From Hymenoscyphus infarciens (Eukaryota > Ascomycota > Leotiomycetes > Helotiales > Helotiaceae): 64,000 nt of DNA. The position numbers were made by a program, and so were the translations under genes. Shown here piece by piece: positions 36,880-48,092 of the stretch. The notes beneath the pieces were generated by a model. That model saw only the letters and a program-made list of their open reading frames with translations. It ran no database searches and was not told the origin of the DNA. Numbering within the stretch: position 1 is the stretch's first letter; each line of letters begins with the position of its first letter. The stretch spans positions 186,001 to 250,000 of the forward strand of contig LLCB01000006.1 of NCBI GenBank assembly GCA_001414345.1. Direction: 5' to 3'.

Positions 36880-38669
36880 TATATAATAGAAGCTTAAATA
36901 TACTACGTTAGTTTATCGATTTAGAGCTATATAAGGTGTTTATAGAGGAGTTATATTAAAAGGAAGTCTTTACTTAAGAGATATATAATATCCTTAAAAG
37001 TAAGTATAATATTAACGTCTCTAATACTACTCTTAAGCTCTAAATTAATATAAAGTAGAACCTTTATTAATATAAAAAAAGTAAGACTACTTCTACCTTA
37101 TATATATAAGTAGTATATCTCTTTAAAGATATAGGATTATCTAATTTAAGTATAGTATATATATTAAATTATAAAAGCTTTATAATTAAGCCTTAGAAGC
37201 TCTAAAAGTTATAATTTAAGATAGGCCTTTAATATTAAAAGTTCCTTATATAGAAAGAGCGTAAAGAGCTAGAGGCTATCCTTTAATATAAGATCTATAA
37301 ATATAGCTACTTTAGTACTATAAAGAGCTTTAGCCTTAGATTCCTCTATATATACCTTAATACTTATAGTATTAATAAAGATAGAGATAAAAGATAAGAC
37401 TAGAATAAGATTTAAAAAGTACTATTAAAGGTTAATAAGAAGGGGTATAATTATAGGTTATAAGAGATTAAGAATACTTATAGTAAATATATTATACTAG
37501 GGCCTAATTTTATATAAAGTATTAACAGATATTATAAATTAAGGTTTATTAGTATTAAGATATATACTAGTATTAATACCTATATTTAATTTCTCTCTTA
37601 AAGCTATTATAGTATCTTAAACGATATAGTAGTATCTACTCTATAGTAATATAGTAATACTATAAGTAGCCTTAGAAAGATACTATATTATATATAATTA
37701 GATTAAGAATTAGAATCTCTAATAGTAGTAGACGCTTACTATATACTTCGTTAATAATAAGCTATAGAAAGTAGTAGAGAGCTATACTAATTTTTAGACC
37801 TATATTAGTTTAGTACTTCTATAGCTAACTAACGTATTAAGGCTTAGTAGAGACAGCTTATAAAAGAGTCTTTAAATAAGTAGAAGATATACTTTTAAGG
37901 TATTTACAAAAAGAGGTTATTTTCTAAAAAGAGCTTTCTTAATATAATTACTATATTATATATATATATTCTAATTATCTAGAAAGAGCTTTAAACGTTT
38001 ATATATATATAGAATTACTATTATATTTATACTAATACTAATTAAGAGTATAGAGTACTAGGAGTACTATAGACTAACTTTTACTATTCTAAGAGTAAAG
38101 AGTATCTAGTAGAGGATTATAGTATTAAGATGCCTACTAAGAAGCTTACTAAGCTTTAGGAATTATATAAGGATTAGGATATTAATATATATTTATCTTA
38201 GACAACTCTAGAGTAGTATAAAATAAAATTATTAGTATATAGATATATACTACTAATTAATAAGATAATATATACTAAAGAGAGAGAAACTTATACTATA
38301 GTATACTTAGATTTAAGAGTAGAATTATTAACGTATATCTAAGAAGGTAATTTAGTAGAATTAAGCCTTTTAAGTAAGCTAGAGAGAGTATATAAGTAAG
38401 AGCTATACCCTAAGGTAGCTTAAGAATTGAAGGAAGCTAGAGAGGCTAATTAAGATGAATTTAGTATATACTTTAATAACGAAGGTAGAAGCGATTAAGC
38501 GACGAACGTAGTACTAGATTATCTATATAATAGTAACTTCTTAGACAAGGAATTAGAGGAGTTAAATAACAAATTAGATAAGGATTTAAGAGAGTATATA
38601 ACTAATAAGCATGCCTTACTAGTTAAAGATAATTTAGAAGGAGATTTAGAGATAGATATTAGTAGATAA
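36880..38669 (+). pseudogene. Decayed integrase-type transposase inside the 6.9-kb element
   Basis: One frame stays colinear for about 590 codons, broken only by TAA/TAG stops where Gln or Trp would be expected. I checked the codon phase at several points (36921, 37500, 38121, 38637) and it is constant. The start reads FIDLELYKVFIEELY then a stop then KEVFT, like the helix-turn-helix (Clr5-like) head of fungal integrase-core proteins. The middle carries GPNFI, a stop, SINRYYKL and later KIYTSINTY. By knowledge of the family these correspond to the first catalytic Asp region (GPNF.WS.DG..KL). Later blocks are ELESLIVVDAYY and KMPTKKLTKL. Family assignment is by recall of motif shape and needs a profile search. 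It is not functional. Confidence 0.55.
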
Positions 38670-40109
38670 ATTTATATTTAATTAATCTACTTTAAAGGCT
38701 ACTAATTTATCCTTAAGATTAGGCCTTCTCCTTTATAGAACCCTTCTACTAACGGATAGTATTAAACGTCGTCGTTGTAGTAGAGAGCCTTAACGATTCT
38801 AATCCTAGGTTATCTATTAAAAGATAGTCTTTTAAGTCTATTTAAAGAGTAAGGTCTTAAATCCTTAATCTCTTCTCTCCTTATTAGTAACCTTATACTT
38901 AATATATATTCTTAGCTATAGTAGTAACTCTAAGATTATAGTATTATAATCTACTAACTAACTATAGACTCTATAGTAGTCTATAATCGTAATTACTTAC
39001 TAGCTAGAGTAAATAGAACGTTAATAAAGAGTAATATAACGAAGGAAGTATATATTACTATCTACGAAAGACGTAGAGGGTTAGCTAGTAACATTGCTTT
39101 TATTATCTATAATTAATAAGTAAATAGATATACTAAACTAGGAATAAACTTATATTAAATATAGACTAAGCTCTAAGCTTAAAATTTATATATTTTAGGT
39201 ATAAAAAAAGGCTTAACGTAACTCTAGAGAGGAATAGATATATTTATTAACTTTTAATTAAAATTAGAAGTAATTTATATAAGGTTATAGATATAGTTAT
39301 AGGTATATAATTCTCTAAGTACTTAGAAAGAGGGGATTTTAATAGAGTAAACCTACTAACTACGACTATTAATACTAAGTCTAATTTATAAATTACTTAC
39401 TACTATTAATAAAAGTTAATAATCTTAGACCTTTAAATCTTTAAAAAATCGTAATATTATAAGTTCTACGTCTATTAAGTTCTAGTTAGCTTTATAGATA
39501 TAAATAATACTATTTTACATCTAAATTAAAGGTAAAAGAATTAATTTAGAATATTATATTTTTAGACTATTTTAAGTATATAGATTACTAACTTTTATTA
39601 GTAGTAGTAAATAATTTACGAATTAGGCTTAGCGTTGATTACTTACTTTTAGAACCTCCTTAGTCTCTAGAAGAGGTTTCTAAGCTAGCTTCTAAGTAGT
39701 TACTTGAATTAGAATATCTTTTAATCTAGCCTTACTTATACCTACTCTTATAAATACTTATAAAATAGTAAATAAAGTTCTAGCTTTTATAGAGGATAAT
39801 ATACTATATAACTAGTAATTATTTAATATATGCTAGAATAGTATATTAGGGCTTTATAAATAGTGCTAAAAGTAAGAAGCGAGGTATAGAAGGTTATATA
39901 GTTTAAGTAGAACGGTCTTCTAATTTTCCTACTTTTATTCTATTACTTTTATTTATACTTTTAAAAGCTCTATATCTACTATCTTATAATATTAAAAACA
40001 TACTAAGATACTTTAATATTAGTCTTCTAAATACTTAGAAGTCTAGGCTTCTTATCTTAAGAGTTTAAAGCTTAAAGTATACTCTTATTACTTCTTAGTA
40101 AACTTAGTA

Positions 40110-42050
40110 AGTACTCTAGAAAATCACGTATCTACGCTTCCTTAGAGGCCCTCTAATAATAAGATTAAGAACCGTCTATAAAAAGTAAAGAACTACTCTA
40201 TAAAAGCTATAGTATAAAGCTTCGATAGCTAGAAGAAGAAATAATAGTTAATTATAGAGTCTAGAAGGAAGTAAGAGGCTATTATAGAATGTTCTACTAC
40301 TAACTACTCTACTCTTATTATTAAGTAAAAGGAGAATAAATTAGCCGTAGCTAGAGAGTGAGCTATCTAAGAGGAAAAGGCTAGAGCTAGATAATTCTTC
40401 TTTATAAAAGCTCTTAGTAAGACTAAAATAATTAGAGTAAAAGTATATAAGAAGGGATTTATCTCTAATAAGAAAAAGGCTAAAAGTAAGTAGTACTCTT
40501 AAATTTAGTATATACTACTAATTAGTATAAGCTTCTTAGCTCCTCCTTCTCTAACTTATAAAGTACTAAAGCTTATCTCTATTATTAAAATCTATATTTA
40601 AGTAGCTCTATATATCTATATATATATAATAAGTACTAAGGACTTCTCTACTACTAAGAGTATCTTTATAATTATATATACTTCTATAGTATAATATAAT
40701 AAAATAGTTAGAGTATAAATTAATAATAACTTTCTATTTTAGGTATCTTACTTATCTACTAGTAACTCTAAAGATCTATTTAACTTTAAATTAGTATCTT
40801 AGAATATATAAGCTAAAAGGTTTACTATTAAGCTTTTAGAGAATATCTACTATATAATCTCTACTCTTAGTAGATAAGATCCTATTAATATACTACTTCT
40901 TATTAATAAGGTAGAAGACATCTTTTTAGCTATAAACGTTACTATTAAGAAGAGGAAAGCTAAGCGATTAAGTACTATAGATTATAAGGAGGCGGATAAT
41001 ATATAAGCTCTTATATAATACTTTAATTTACTAAAAGGTCTTACTAATAAAAAGTATTATAAAGTATATATAGTATTTAATAGTTATACTAATAATAAGC
41101 TCTAATCTTCTAAAAAGAGGTAATCTATTACGTTCTTATAAGATACCTAAGAGCTACTAATTCTGCTTTAACTCTTAGCGCCTATTAAGGTACTTAACAA
41201 TAAGCTTATTATACTTAAAGATAACGCTTAAGATAGAGAAGGAGATACTAGGCCTATACTATTACTAGGAGATAGTACTAGTACTAGAGTAAATATAATA
41301 TTAGTAGATAATTTAGAATTAGATAATCTTTTAAAGATATTTACAATTATTACTACTTACTTAGAAGACTACTTTATAATTGTCGCTACTTATTTAGAAG
41401 AGAAAGATAATAGAGATAATAATTCTAGAGAGAGTTCTAAGAGTAATATAAGAAGTAAGGATATAGATATAGATATAGATATAAGAGAGGATATTAATAG
41501 TAAAAGAGTATTAACTCTAGGCTTATACTCGCTATTATCTCTTATAGGAGATAAGGAGAAGGAGAGCTTAATAGTATCTACTAAGTTAAATATACTAGAA
41601 AGGGTAAATAAGGTAGTATAATAATAGATAGATATAGATAAGTAAATTATAAGAGATCTTAATACTTAATTATATATAGATATTAATACTACTATTATTA
41701 AAAATAGGCTTAAATTAATTAATAAAGAAGAGTAATTAAAACTCGATTAAGAGCTTAATAAGAGAGTCTCTAATTCGCTCTTACCTACTCCTCTTATATC
41801 TATAAATATACTAGTAAGTAAAATAATATCTACTACTATAATCGCTTCTATAAATAGCCTTAATTTAAAGAGAAAGAGAAGAGATACTCTCTCTTAAATA
41901 ACCTTTACTAATTAACCCTCTTATACTACTAAAAAGGTTAGGATTATATATAGTAAGTATAATAAGAAGAGGGATAAGAAGTAAGAGTATATAGTAATAG
42001 ATACTTTAAGTATAGATACTAAGAAGATTATCTATAATACTTTAATTTTA
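40110..42050 (+). pseudogene. Second decayed frame inside the 6.9-kb element
   Basis: A second plus-strand frame is colinear over about 640 codons (phase checked at 40161, 40443, 40701 and 42000), interrupted mainly by TAA/TAG. Its first part (to about 40,500) is charged and Lys/Glu-rich (EEKARAR, VYKKGFISNKKKAKSK), like the tail of a DNA-binding protein. The later part is acidic with serine runs (EEKDNRDNNSRESSKS, DIDIDIREDI) and ends in KKVRIIYSKYNKKRDKK. I do not recognise it. It may be two genes, or an accessory protein of the element. Confidence 0.4.
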
Positions 42051-42769
42051 TTACTACTTTTTAGTTACTTTTTACTACCTTTACTCTCCTTTTACTCTCT
42101 TTATTAAAGTATTTAAATAATCTTAATTTAAGATTATTTAAGTACTTTAAGTACTACTTTACTAATTATATACTAATTACCTAATTAGGCTTAGTATCTC
42201 TTACTCTTAGGTTAAATTATATTAGTACTTATAGTATTAAAAGTCTTAATTATCTCTTTTCCTCTCTTATTTATTAGGTACTTATATAATATTATCGTTT
42301 ATACTAAGTATATATATTACTTTTAATAATTTATAATATTTTAGATAATAGATTTAAAGTTATATTATACTTATATTTAGTATAGTACTAGGTAGTATAT
42401 ATTAATAGAGAGTAAGTAATAAACGATTATAATATATATATATTTAATAGATATATATATATTATATTACCTTCTACTTTCTACTCTTACTTATACTTAA
42501 ATTTTATAATTTAAGCCTTATAATTTAAGTATTATAAATTACAAATACCTTTACTTTAAGCTTTAAGATTACTAATTTAAGCATTTCGATTTACGTCTAA
42601 ATAGCTTTTAAAAAATCTACGTTTATTAATTTATAATTTGCGATTTACGATTTAACTCTAAAGGGCTATATACTTAGAAATCTAAGCTTTACGATTTACG
42701 ATTTACGATTTGTGATTTACGATTTACGATTTAGTTAATTCTAACTTTTAGTACGTACGGGATGCCGTA

Positions 42770-43533
42770 GATGGTGGGTCTTTTTGGTGAAATCCAATCT
42801 GTTTAATCTAATCATCTTAATTAGATTAATAAGTGATTAATTGATTAGTTTGTTCTCACGCTGGTTCCTAGGATAATACACCTACAGTTCATGAAAAATT
42901 CCATTGAATCTAGAAGATATTGTTTCTACTCGCTTATGTATCATTAGTGAAATCATCCTTCGGCCTGTCATATGTTGAAACCGGCGGTTTTCCAATCAAG
43001 GAATTCTTAGCAAAGAGGAACCATTAAACCATAAAATTACGAGTTTGAAGAGTTCAATGTCAAGATAAGAAAATGTTCAGAATACGCTTCGGGTCACCTG
43101 ATCTTGCCCCCTTTTTGTCTCGAACTATTTTTCGAATATATAACCATGAAAAATCGTGATTCAATTCTACAAATAGGCGACCAACTAGACCTTAATTAGG
43201 AAAACCAATAGCGCAAGGGGAGAAGGGAACAGAAAACCTCTTATAGTACCAGCCCTACTATTAACCTGGATTTCGTCCTGAAGGGCGCCAATGAAAGAAA
43301 GACGAAGCTAGCGTAACCGGAAACTGTGGGGTTTTCGGAGTACCACATCGCAAGGGTGCGATTTCTTTCTTTATATCTTGATTGTTGAGAGTTGATCTGG
43401 GTATTCGTCCTCATATCATTCCGTCTTGAATACTATGTTGGACTGATCATTTATTCGTCTTGTATACAGCTTTGGGAAGTTAGGCGTATTGGTGATCTAT
43501 CAATACAGGAGATTCAGCAAGTGTTCTCTGGTT
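42770..43533. other. Intergenic between the large element and the Zn2Cys6 gene
   Basis: Host DNA of normal composition resumes at 42770. A run of overlapping ttaatctaatca/attagattaat words lies at 42,798-42,850. The remainder to 43,533 is the downstream side of the transcription factor gene. No gene was seen, and no continuation of the STAND-like gene could be recognised. Confidence 0.45.
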
Positions 43534-45695
43534 TTATATCATTGAAGTTTCCAATCCCGAGAGCATATTGTCCCAATCAAAACTGCCAATCTCAACACCT
43601 TGCTCAAAGCTCTGCGCCAGTTCATTGAAGTACGCAGAAAGATCTTCCCCATTCTCCTGTATCTCATACACGAGATCCATACCGTTCTCCTCATTGCTTC
43701 CCAACATACTCGTTGGGGTGATTGGAGGTAGTGATTCCACCGCCGGCTGAACAGGTTTACACACTTTATGCTTCCTGATAACACACATCAATGACTCCAA
43801 GAACCTCCCCGCAGTCTCCGACTCATGTCTCGCATGTTCCAAAATCCGAATCGCATCCATAATATCCCCGCTCAATTTATCGCGCTGCATCGAGGATTTG
43901 TTATGGTTGATGTCCATGAGGAGAACCACAACACTTGCCATGAAACCCATAGACAAGAGCCCAAGGAATTTGAAGCGGTTTGCGGTCAAGAGCCCCGAGT
44001 TACTTAGTAAAGTCTCGGTCTTGATGACTTGCCGTGCGGAGTGTAGACAGATGTCACGAGATGCAGCATATGCTGGATTGACGAGTCCACGACTAAAGTA
44101 GGGGAAGTGGAGTCTACATCTTTGTGACCAGGTTAAGGAGTGGAGGCAGAAGCCTTGGTGAACAATGCCTATTGCTCGTAATGGACTCAGATGATAAGTG
44201 GCTTCGAGTTCGGCTGTGGTCATTGAGAAAAATGGTGGAATTTCATTGATGAATAGTTGCAGCTCAGTGTCGATGTCCATGATAGTATCATGGCTCGGCC
44301 CTCCAGCTTGAACCATGACCAGAGGGTTGCGGTCCATCAAGCTGCGCATGATTTCGGCGATACGAATTCGCTGCAGTGGGTAAGACATCGTGGTCGGCCA
44401 TGAAGTTGGCTTCTCATCTCGAGACTTTCCATCTACAAGGTCTTCATCGTTAAGATTCAAGGGTTTATTTACTGCCATCTGCCTTGGATGACAGTGGTAC
44501 ACACCCCGTACAGCAGCATCGAACCTGGCTGGGGCTTGCCTGTAACACCATCAGTTAACATTTCCTGTTCCAATCAAGGAGAGACATACCAATCCGAAGC
44601 AACAAGATACCACCATAACCTTCTTCCAATCTCTGTTCGTGCTAAATTTGCAGATTCTATATTCGACGGATGATCTAAAACATGGAGCCCCACATCTCTC
44701 GCAAGAAAGATAGCCATATTGAACAAGGCCTTGCATCTCCTCGAATAACCACTCATATTCAGTACTACAAATGCAGCAATACTGATACCCTGGATACCTT
44801 CCATAGAAACACCCATGGTACGATGCGCAATGTCTAGAACATCCTCGAGAGCCTTCACCCACAACGGCGCCTGCGCATTAGCTTCTGCACCCGAAGAGAA
44901 AAGGCCTCGATCACAATCAGGCTCTGTCCACGAATTGGTTGCGGATGCGAAAATCCCGAGAAAGAGAAAGATAAGGCCACCGCCATATTTATTAACTGAG
45001 CCTGGAACGCTGAGACAGGCATATCCTCTGGAAAGCAGGTCGGGAAGAGAGGGGGTGTGAACGAAGTGGTGGACATGGTCGATGTCTTGGATGTACTTCT
45101 CCAAGAGTATTTGGGCTTCTGTGTATTGGGGTAGCCAGATACACCGTACTGGCAGGAATGATGTGGTAGAACGATTGATATACGCTGGCGCGTTTGTAAT
45201 TTGCGAAATCGGACAGAACTTGAAGACCACTTTGTTTGATAGTACCTCAGCCACTTGTGGTGATTTCTGCGGAGTGTCAAAACTGGCCCCAGATGAACAC
45301 GTCAGATAACTTACGAGTAGCTCATCATTACTGCAGATACTCTCCAAGTATGCAATGTCGTTTTCCAGGGTTTCATTTTCGGGAGACTCAGTCAAATTCT
45401 GCCTCTGCCGAAGAGGTGTTTCAGGGCTTTGATGATGTGTCCCATGCTGACTCAATCTCTGGCTCTCGATCAACCGTTCTAAATTGCGGATCCGCTCGAG
45501 TAGCTCCGACTCAGGAGCACTGTTCGAAGTATTTCCAGATGAAGGCCGAACGACATTTTCTAATTCGCAAGTCACGCCTCGAGAGACGCAGTTTGAACAT
45601 GGTGATTCTCTGTTACAGCGGAGTTTCCGGGATCGACATAAGCGACAGGAGACCGGCCGTTGGCGGGGAACGCGATTTTGCTGATCTTTGGGCAT
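43534..45695 (-). CDS. Zn2Cys6 fungal-specific transcription factor
   Basis: Three exons: 45695-45315, 45266-44590 and 44539-43534; about 687 aa. Seen: an N-terminal zinc binuclear cluster with C17-X2-C20-X6-C27-X5-C33-X2-C36-X6-C43 and the basic RSRKLRC core, a short coiled-coil linker (ELLERIRNLERLIESQ), then the fungal-specific regulatory domain. That domain shows RDVGLHVLDH, EIGRRLWWYLVASDWQAPAR (completed by intron 2) and HPRQMAVNKPLNLNDEDL. The C-terminus is acidic. Intron 1 is 48 nt and a multiple of three; its GTAAGT donor argues for removal. An in-frame ATG at 45728 would add 11 residues; I prefer 45695. It is divergent from the MFS transporter at 46075, which is a common arrangement for a regulator and its target transporter. 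Confidence 0.92.
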
Positions 45696-46074
45696 TTTGA
45701 CGAATTTTCCATGGCATTTCCATGGCATTTTGGAAAGAAAGGTGTAATAAGGATGGATAGAAGGTTTGGGAGATTGCTTTTGACGCTAATGTAGGCTGTA
45801 AGCTATCTGATTCGTCAGATTGGTGAGCCTGAAAGATCCGCCGCGGACTTTCCGCGGAAAGTCCCTCGCTTATTTCCCAGGGGATGGAGCATCAACCTGC
45901 AGATGTGACATGAAATCCTCTTACATAATCCGATCGACCATTTGGTTCATATTCCTCTCGTTCCTTTATATTGCTCGACATCTCCCTCACGTATTCTTTA
46001 GCCTCAGATTACTTTCTCGTCGTAATTCGCTACCGATTGCCACCGTTGCTGCAACCACTTGAATTGACTTGATC
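45696..46074. promoter_or_regulatory. Shared divergent promoter, Zn2Cys6 factor / MFS transporter
   Basis: Only 379 bp separates the two start codons. Inside lie a 20-bp perfect palindrome (45845-45864), another CCGCGG directly beside it (45841-45846), and a 6-bp-arm hairpin ATCTGA-TTCG-TCAGAT (45805-45820). Near-tandem CCATGGCATTT units overlap the transcription factor start region (45714-45731). Confidence 0.7.
45845..45864. promoter_or_regulatory. 20-bp palindrome with TCCGCGGA core
   Basis: GGACTTTCCGCGGAAAGTCC is its own reverse complement. The core TCCGCGGA is an abutting CCG/CGG pair, the half-sites recognised by Zn2Cys6 dimers, and it matches the yeast pleiotropic drug response element. 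Binding by the adjacent factor is inferred. Confidence 0.7.
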
Positions 46075-47538
46075 ATGGCTAGCATGCACAGTACCGACAA
46101 TACTACTCTCATGAACGACCCGAAGATTGGCACCGAGAAGAATGAACAACCAGAATCCGATCTCAACAGCGGAGCTAAGGAAGATGCAGGCCCTCCCGAT
46201 GGCGGCACCGCTGCGTGGCTAGTCGTCCTAGGAGCATGGTGCTGCTCATTCTCCAGCCCAGGCTGGGTAAACAGTACATATCCCCCTCCGATGCTTTCCC
46301 AAAACCCCTCAACGCAATTAACTGACAACAATGCTCTCCAACCAGGCGTGGGCAGCTTCCAACAATATTACGAAGTCGGACCTCTAAAAGACTACTCCAG
46401 CAGCACAATAGCCTGGATTCCCTCGCTTCAACTCTTCTTCCTGTTCGCCTTAGGGCCAATCGTCGGTATAATATTTGATAAATATGGACCGAGACCACTC
46501 ATCATTGTCGGGACGCTACTTCATGTTTTCGGATTGATGATGGCGTCGTTGGCGAAAACGTATTATCAGTTTATTTTATCGCAGGGGTTGTGTAGTGCTC
46601 TTGGTGTTGCTTGTTTATATACGCCTGGTAAGTTCAACAAAATCCCCCCTTCGCTTCTTTAGAGTTAATTAGCTGACTGAATCTTGTGCGATAAAGCACT
46701 CGCCTGTATGTCAACCTGGTTCTCCAAGAAACGCGGGGCAGCGATGGGCATCATGGTAACAGGCTCTTCAGTCGGCGGCGTCATCTTCCCCATCATGATA
46801 AGTCGCATGATCAAAGCCGTCGGGTATCCCTGGACTATGCGAACAGCTGCATTTCTCATCCTCGGCCTCCAGATCGTTGCAATCCTCACAGTCCGTCCTA
46901 GGACAAAACCAGTGCCCAAGAAGATGCCCGCCGGTCGCTATGCGGCACCTTTCAAAGAGCTCCCATTTGTTTTGTTGCTCCTTGGAATCGCCGTCGTGAC
47001 CTACGGTATTTTCGTCCCCATCGTCTATCTGGCCGTGCAAGGGTTTCAGGAGGCGCATATGTCTGAGGAGATGGCTCAATACCTAGTAGCCATATTCAAC
47101 GCAGCAAGTCTCTTCGGCCGTCTAGCAGCTGGCTACAGCGCCGACCTAATCGGCCGCTGGAACATCTTCATCATAGCCTGTGCCCTCTCTGGAATCACCA
47201 TCTTCGCAGTCTGGATCCCCGCCAAGGACTCTTCTATCGCTATCGGTTTCGCGATCATGTTCGGCTTCACGTCAGGGGCATTTATTGGTCTTTCTGGTGC
47301 TCTTCCTCTCCAGGTTTCTCCTCAGCCTGAGTTTGGATACCGGCTGGGTCTGACACTTCTTGCTATTTCGATTCCGGCACTCACACTGGCGCCTATGGGT
47401 GGAGCTATATTGCAAAGTTCGGCAAATGGGTGGCTGGATGTTAAGATTTTTGGTGGGGTGTTGTGTCTTGCTGGGTCGGGGATTATTTTGGTGGCGAGGT
47501 TGATGTATACGGAGAGGAAAATTTTGAAGGTATTTTGA
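46075..47538 (+). CDS. MFS transporter, monocarboxylate porter (MCT) type
   Basis: Three exons (46075-46273, 46346-46627, 46697-47538; introns 72 and 69 nt); about 440 aa with roughly 12 hydrophobic segments. The first segment is preceded by PPDGGTAAWLVVLGAW (about 41-55), the DGG..AW signature of the MCT-like family, which moves monocarboxylates or related small acids across the plasma membrane with protons. Other landmarks: GWVNSVGSFQQYY (made by splicing), FDKYGPRPLIIVG, WFSKKRGAAMGIMVTGSSVGG and LFGRLAAGYSADLIGRWN. The N-terminus is polar, and the tail is short. The ATG at 46075 is the first in frame. The substrate cannot be deduced. It shares a promoter with the Zn2Cys6 gene, so co-regulation is plausible. 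Confidence 0.92.
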
Positions 47539-48092
47539 GTGTGGAGTAGAAGGATGCATGGCGAGGGTTGTTCATGGGCCCGAAATGCATTCCGTCCAGG
47601 CATTCAAGGCTTTGTGCCGAGGATACGCAGGGATTGACTAATGTACGATAGGTATGGGCGACAGAATTAGCAATTGTTTCCCCAAGTGTATGAGTAGGAG
47701 GAGAAGGAGGTTCTAGAAGCGAGGACACATACCCATGAATGATTGAATAAATTTTATCTTGGAGTTGGGAAAGAAACATCGGCTCACCAATCAATGAATA
47801 CTGGAAGAGAAAACTAGAAACTACACAGAGACCAAAAAGGAGATGTCACATGACATCGCCTTGTTTTTCTGGTTGTATAAGCATCTCTTGTTTCCATATC
47901 GCTATAGAGATAATAACATACTGATTCAATTCCACAAGCAAGGGAAGAAATCAAAGGTCAAAGAAGACAACATATAAGAAAAGCAACTCTCCAATCACAA
48001 ACAACCAAAAAAAACACAAAAGAAACAGGCAATATCCTATAACAATCCTACCCAAATCCCAAGCCCATTTCTAAACCAGCTTTTGCATCATT
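47539..48092. other. Convergent intergenic region
   Basis: The 3' sides of the MFS gene (plus) and the uncharacterised gene ending at 48093 (minus). It includes an A-rich tract near 47,930-48,030. No gene, repeat or hairpin stands out. Confidence 0.45.

Larger units (their letters stand above)
35871..42767. mobile_element. 6.9-kb AT-rich element with long terminal inverted repeats
   Basis: The left end (35871 onward: GGGCGTCCTGTATATACTAA) and the reverse complement of the right end (CGGCATCCCGTACGTACTAA, ending 42767) match. The similarity continues inward for about 150 bp, through arrays of AAATCGT-like units and a block containing AAGCTTAGATTTCTAAGTAT. TA flanks both ends (35869-35870, 42768-42769). 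The interior is extremely TA-rich with almost no CpA, as expected from RIP. It contains at least two decayed colinear frames on the plus strand (about 36,880-38,669 and 40,110-42,050), and possibly one on the minus strand between 38,690 and 39,900. The first resembles fungal integrase-type transposases. Only about 10 bp separates this element from the 507-bp MITE to its left. Confidence 0.8.
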
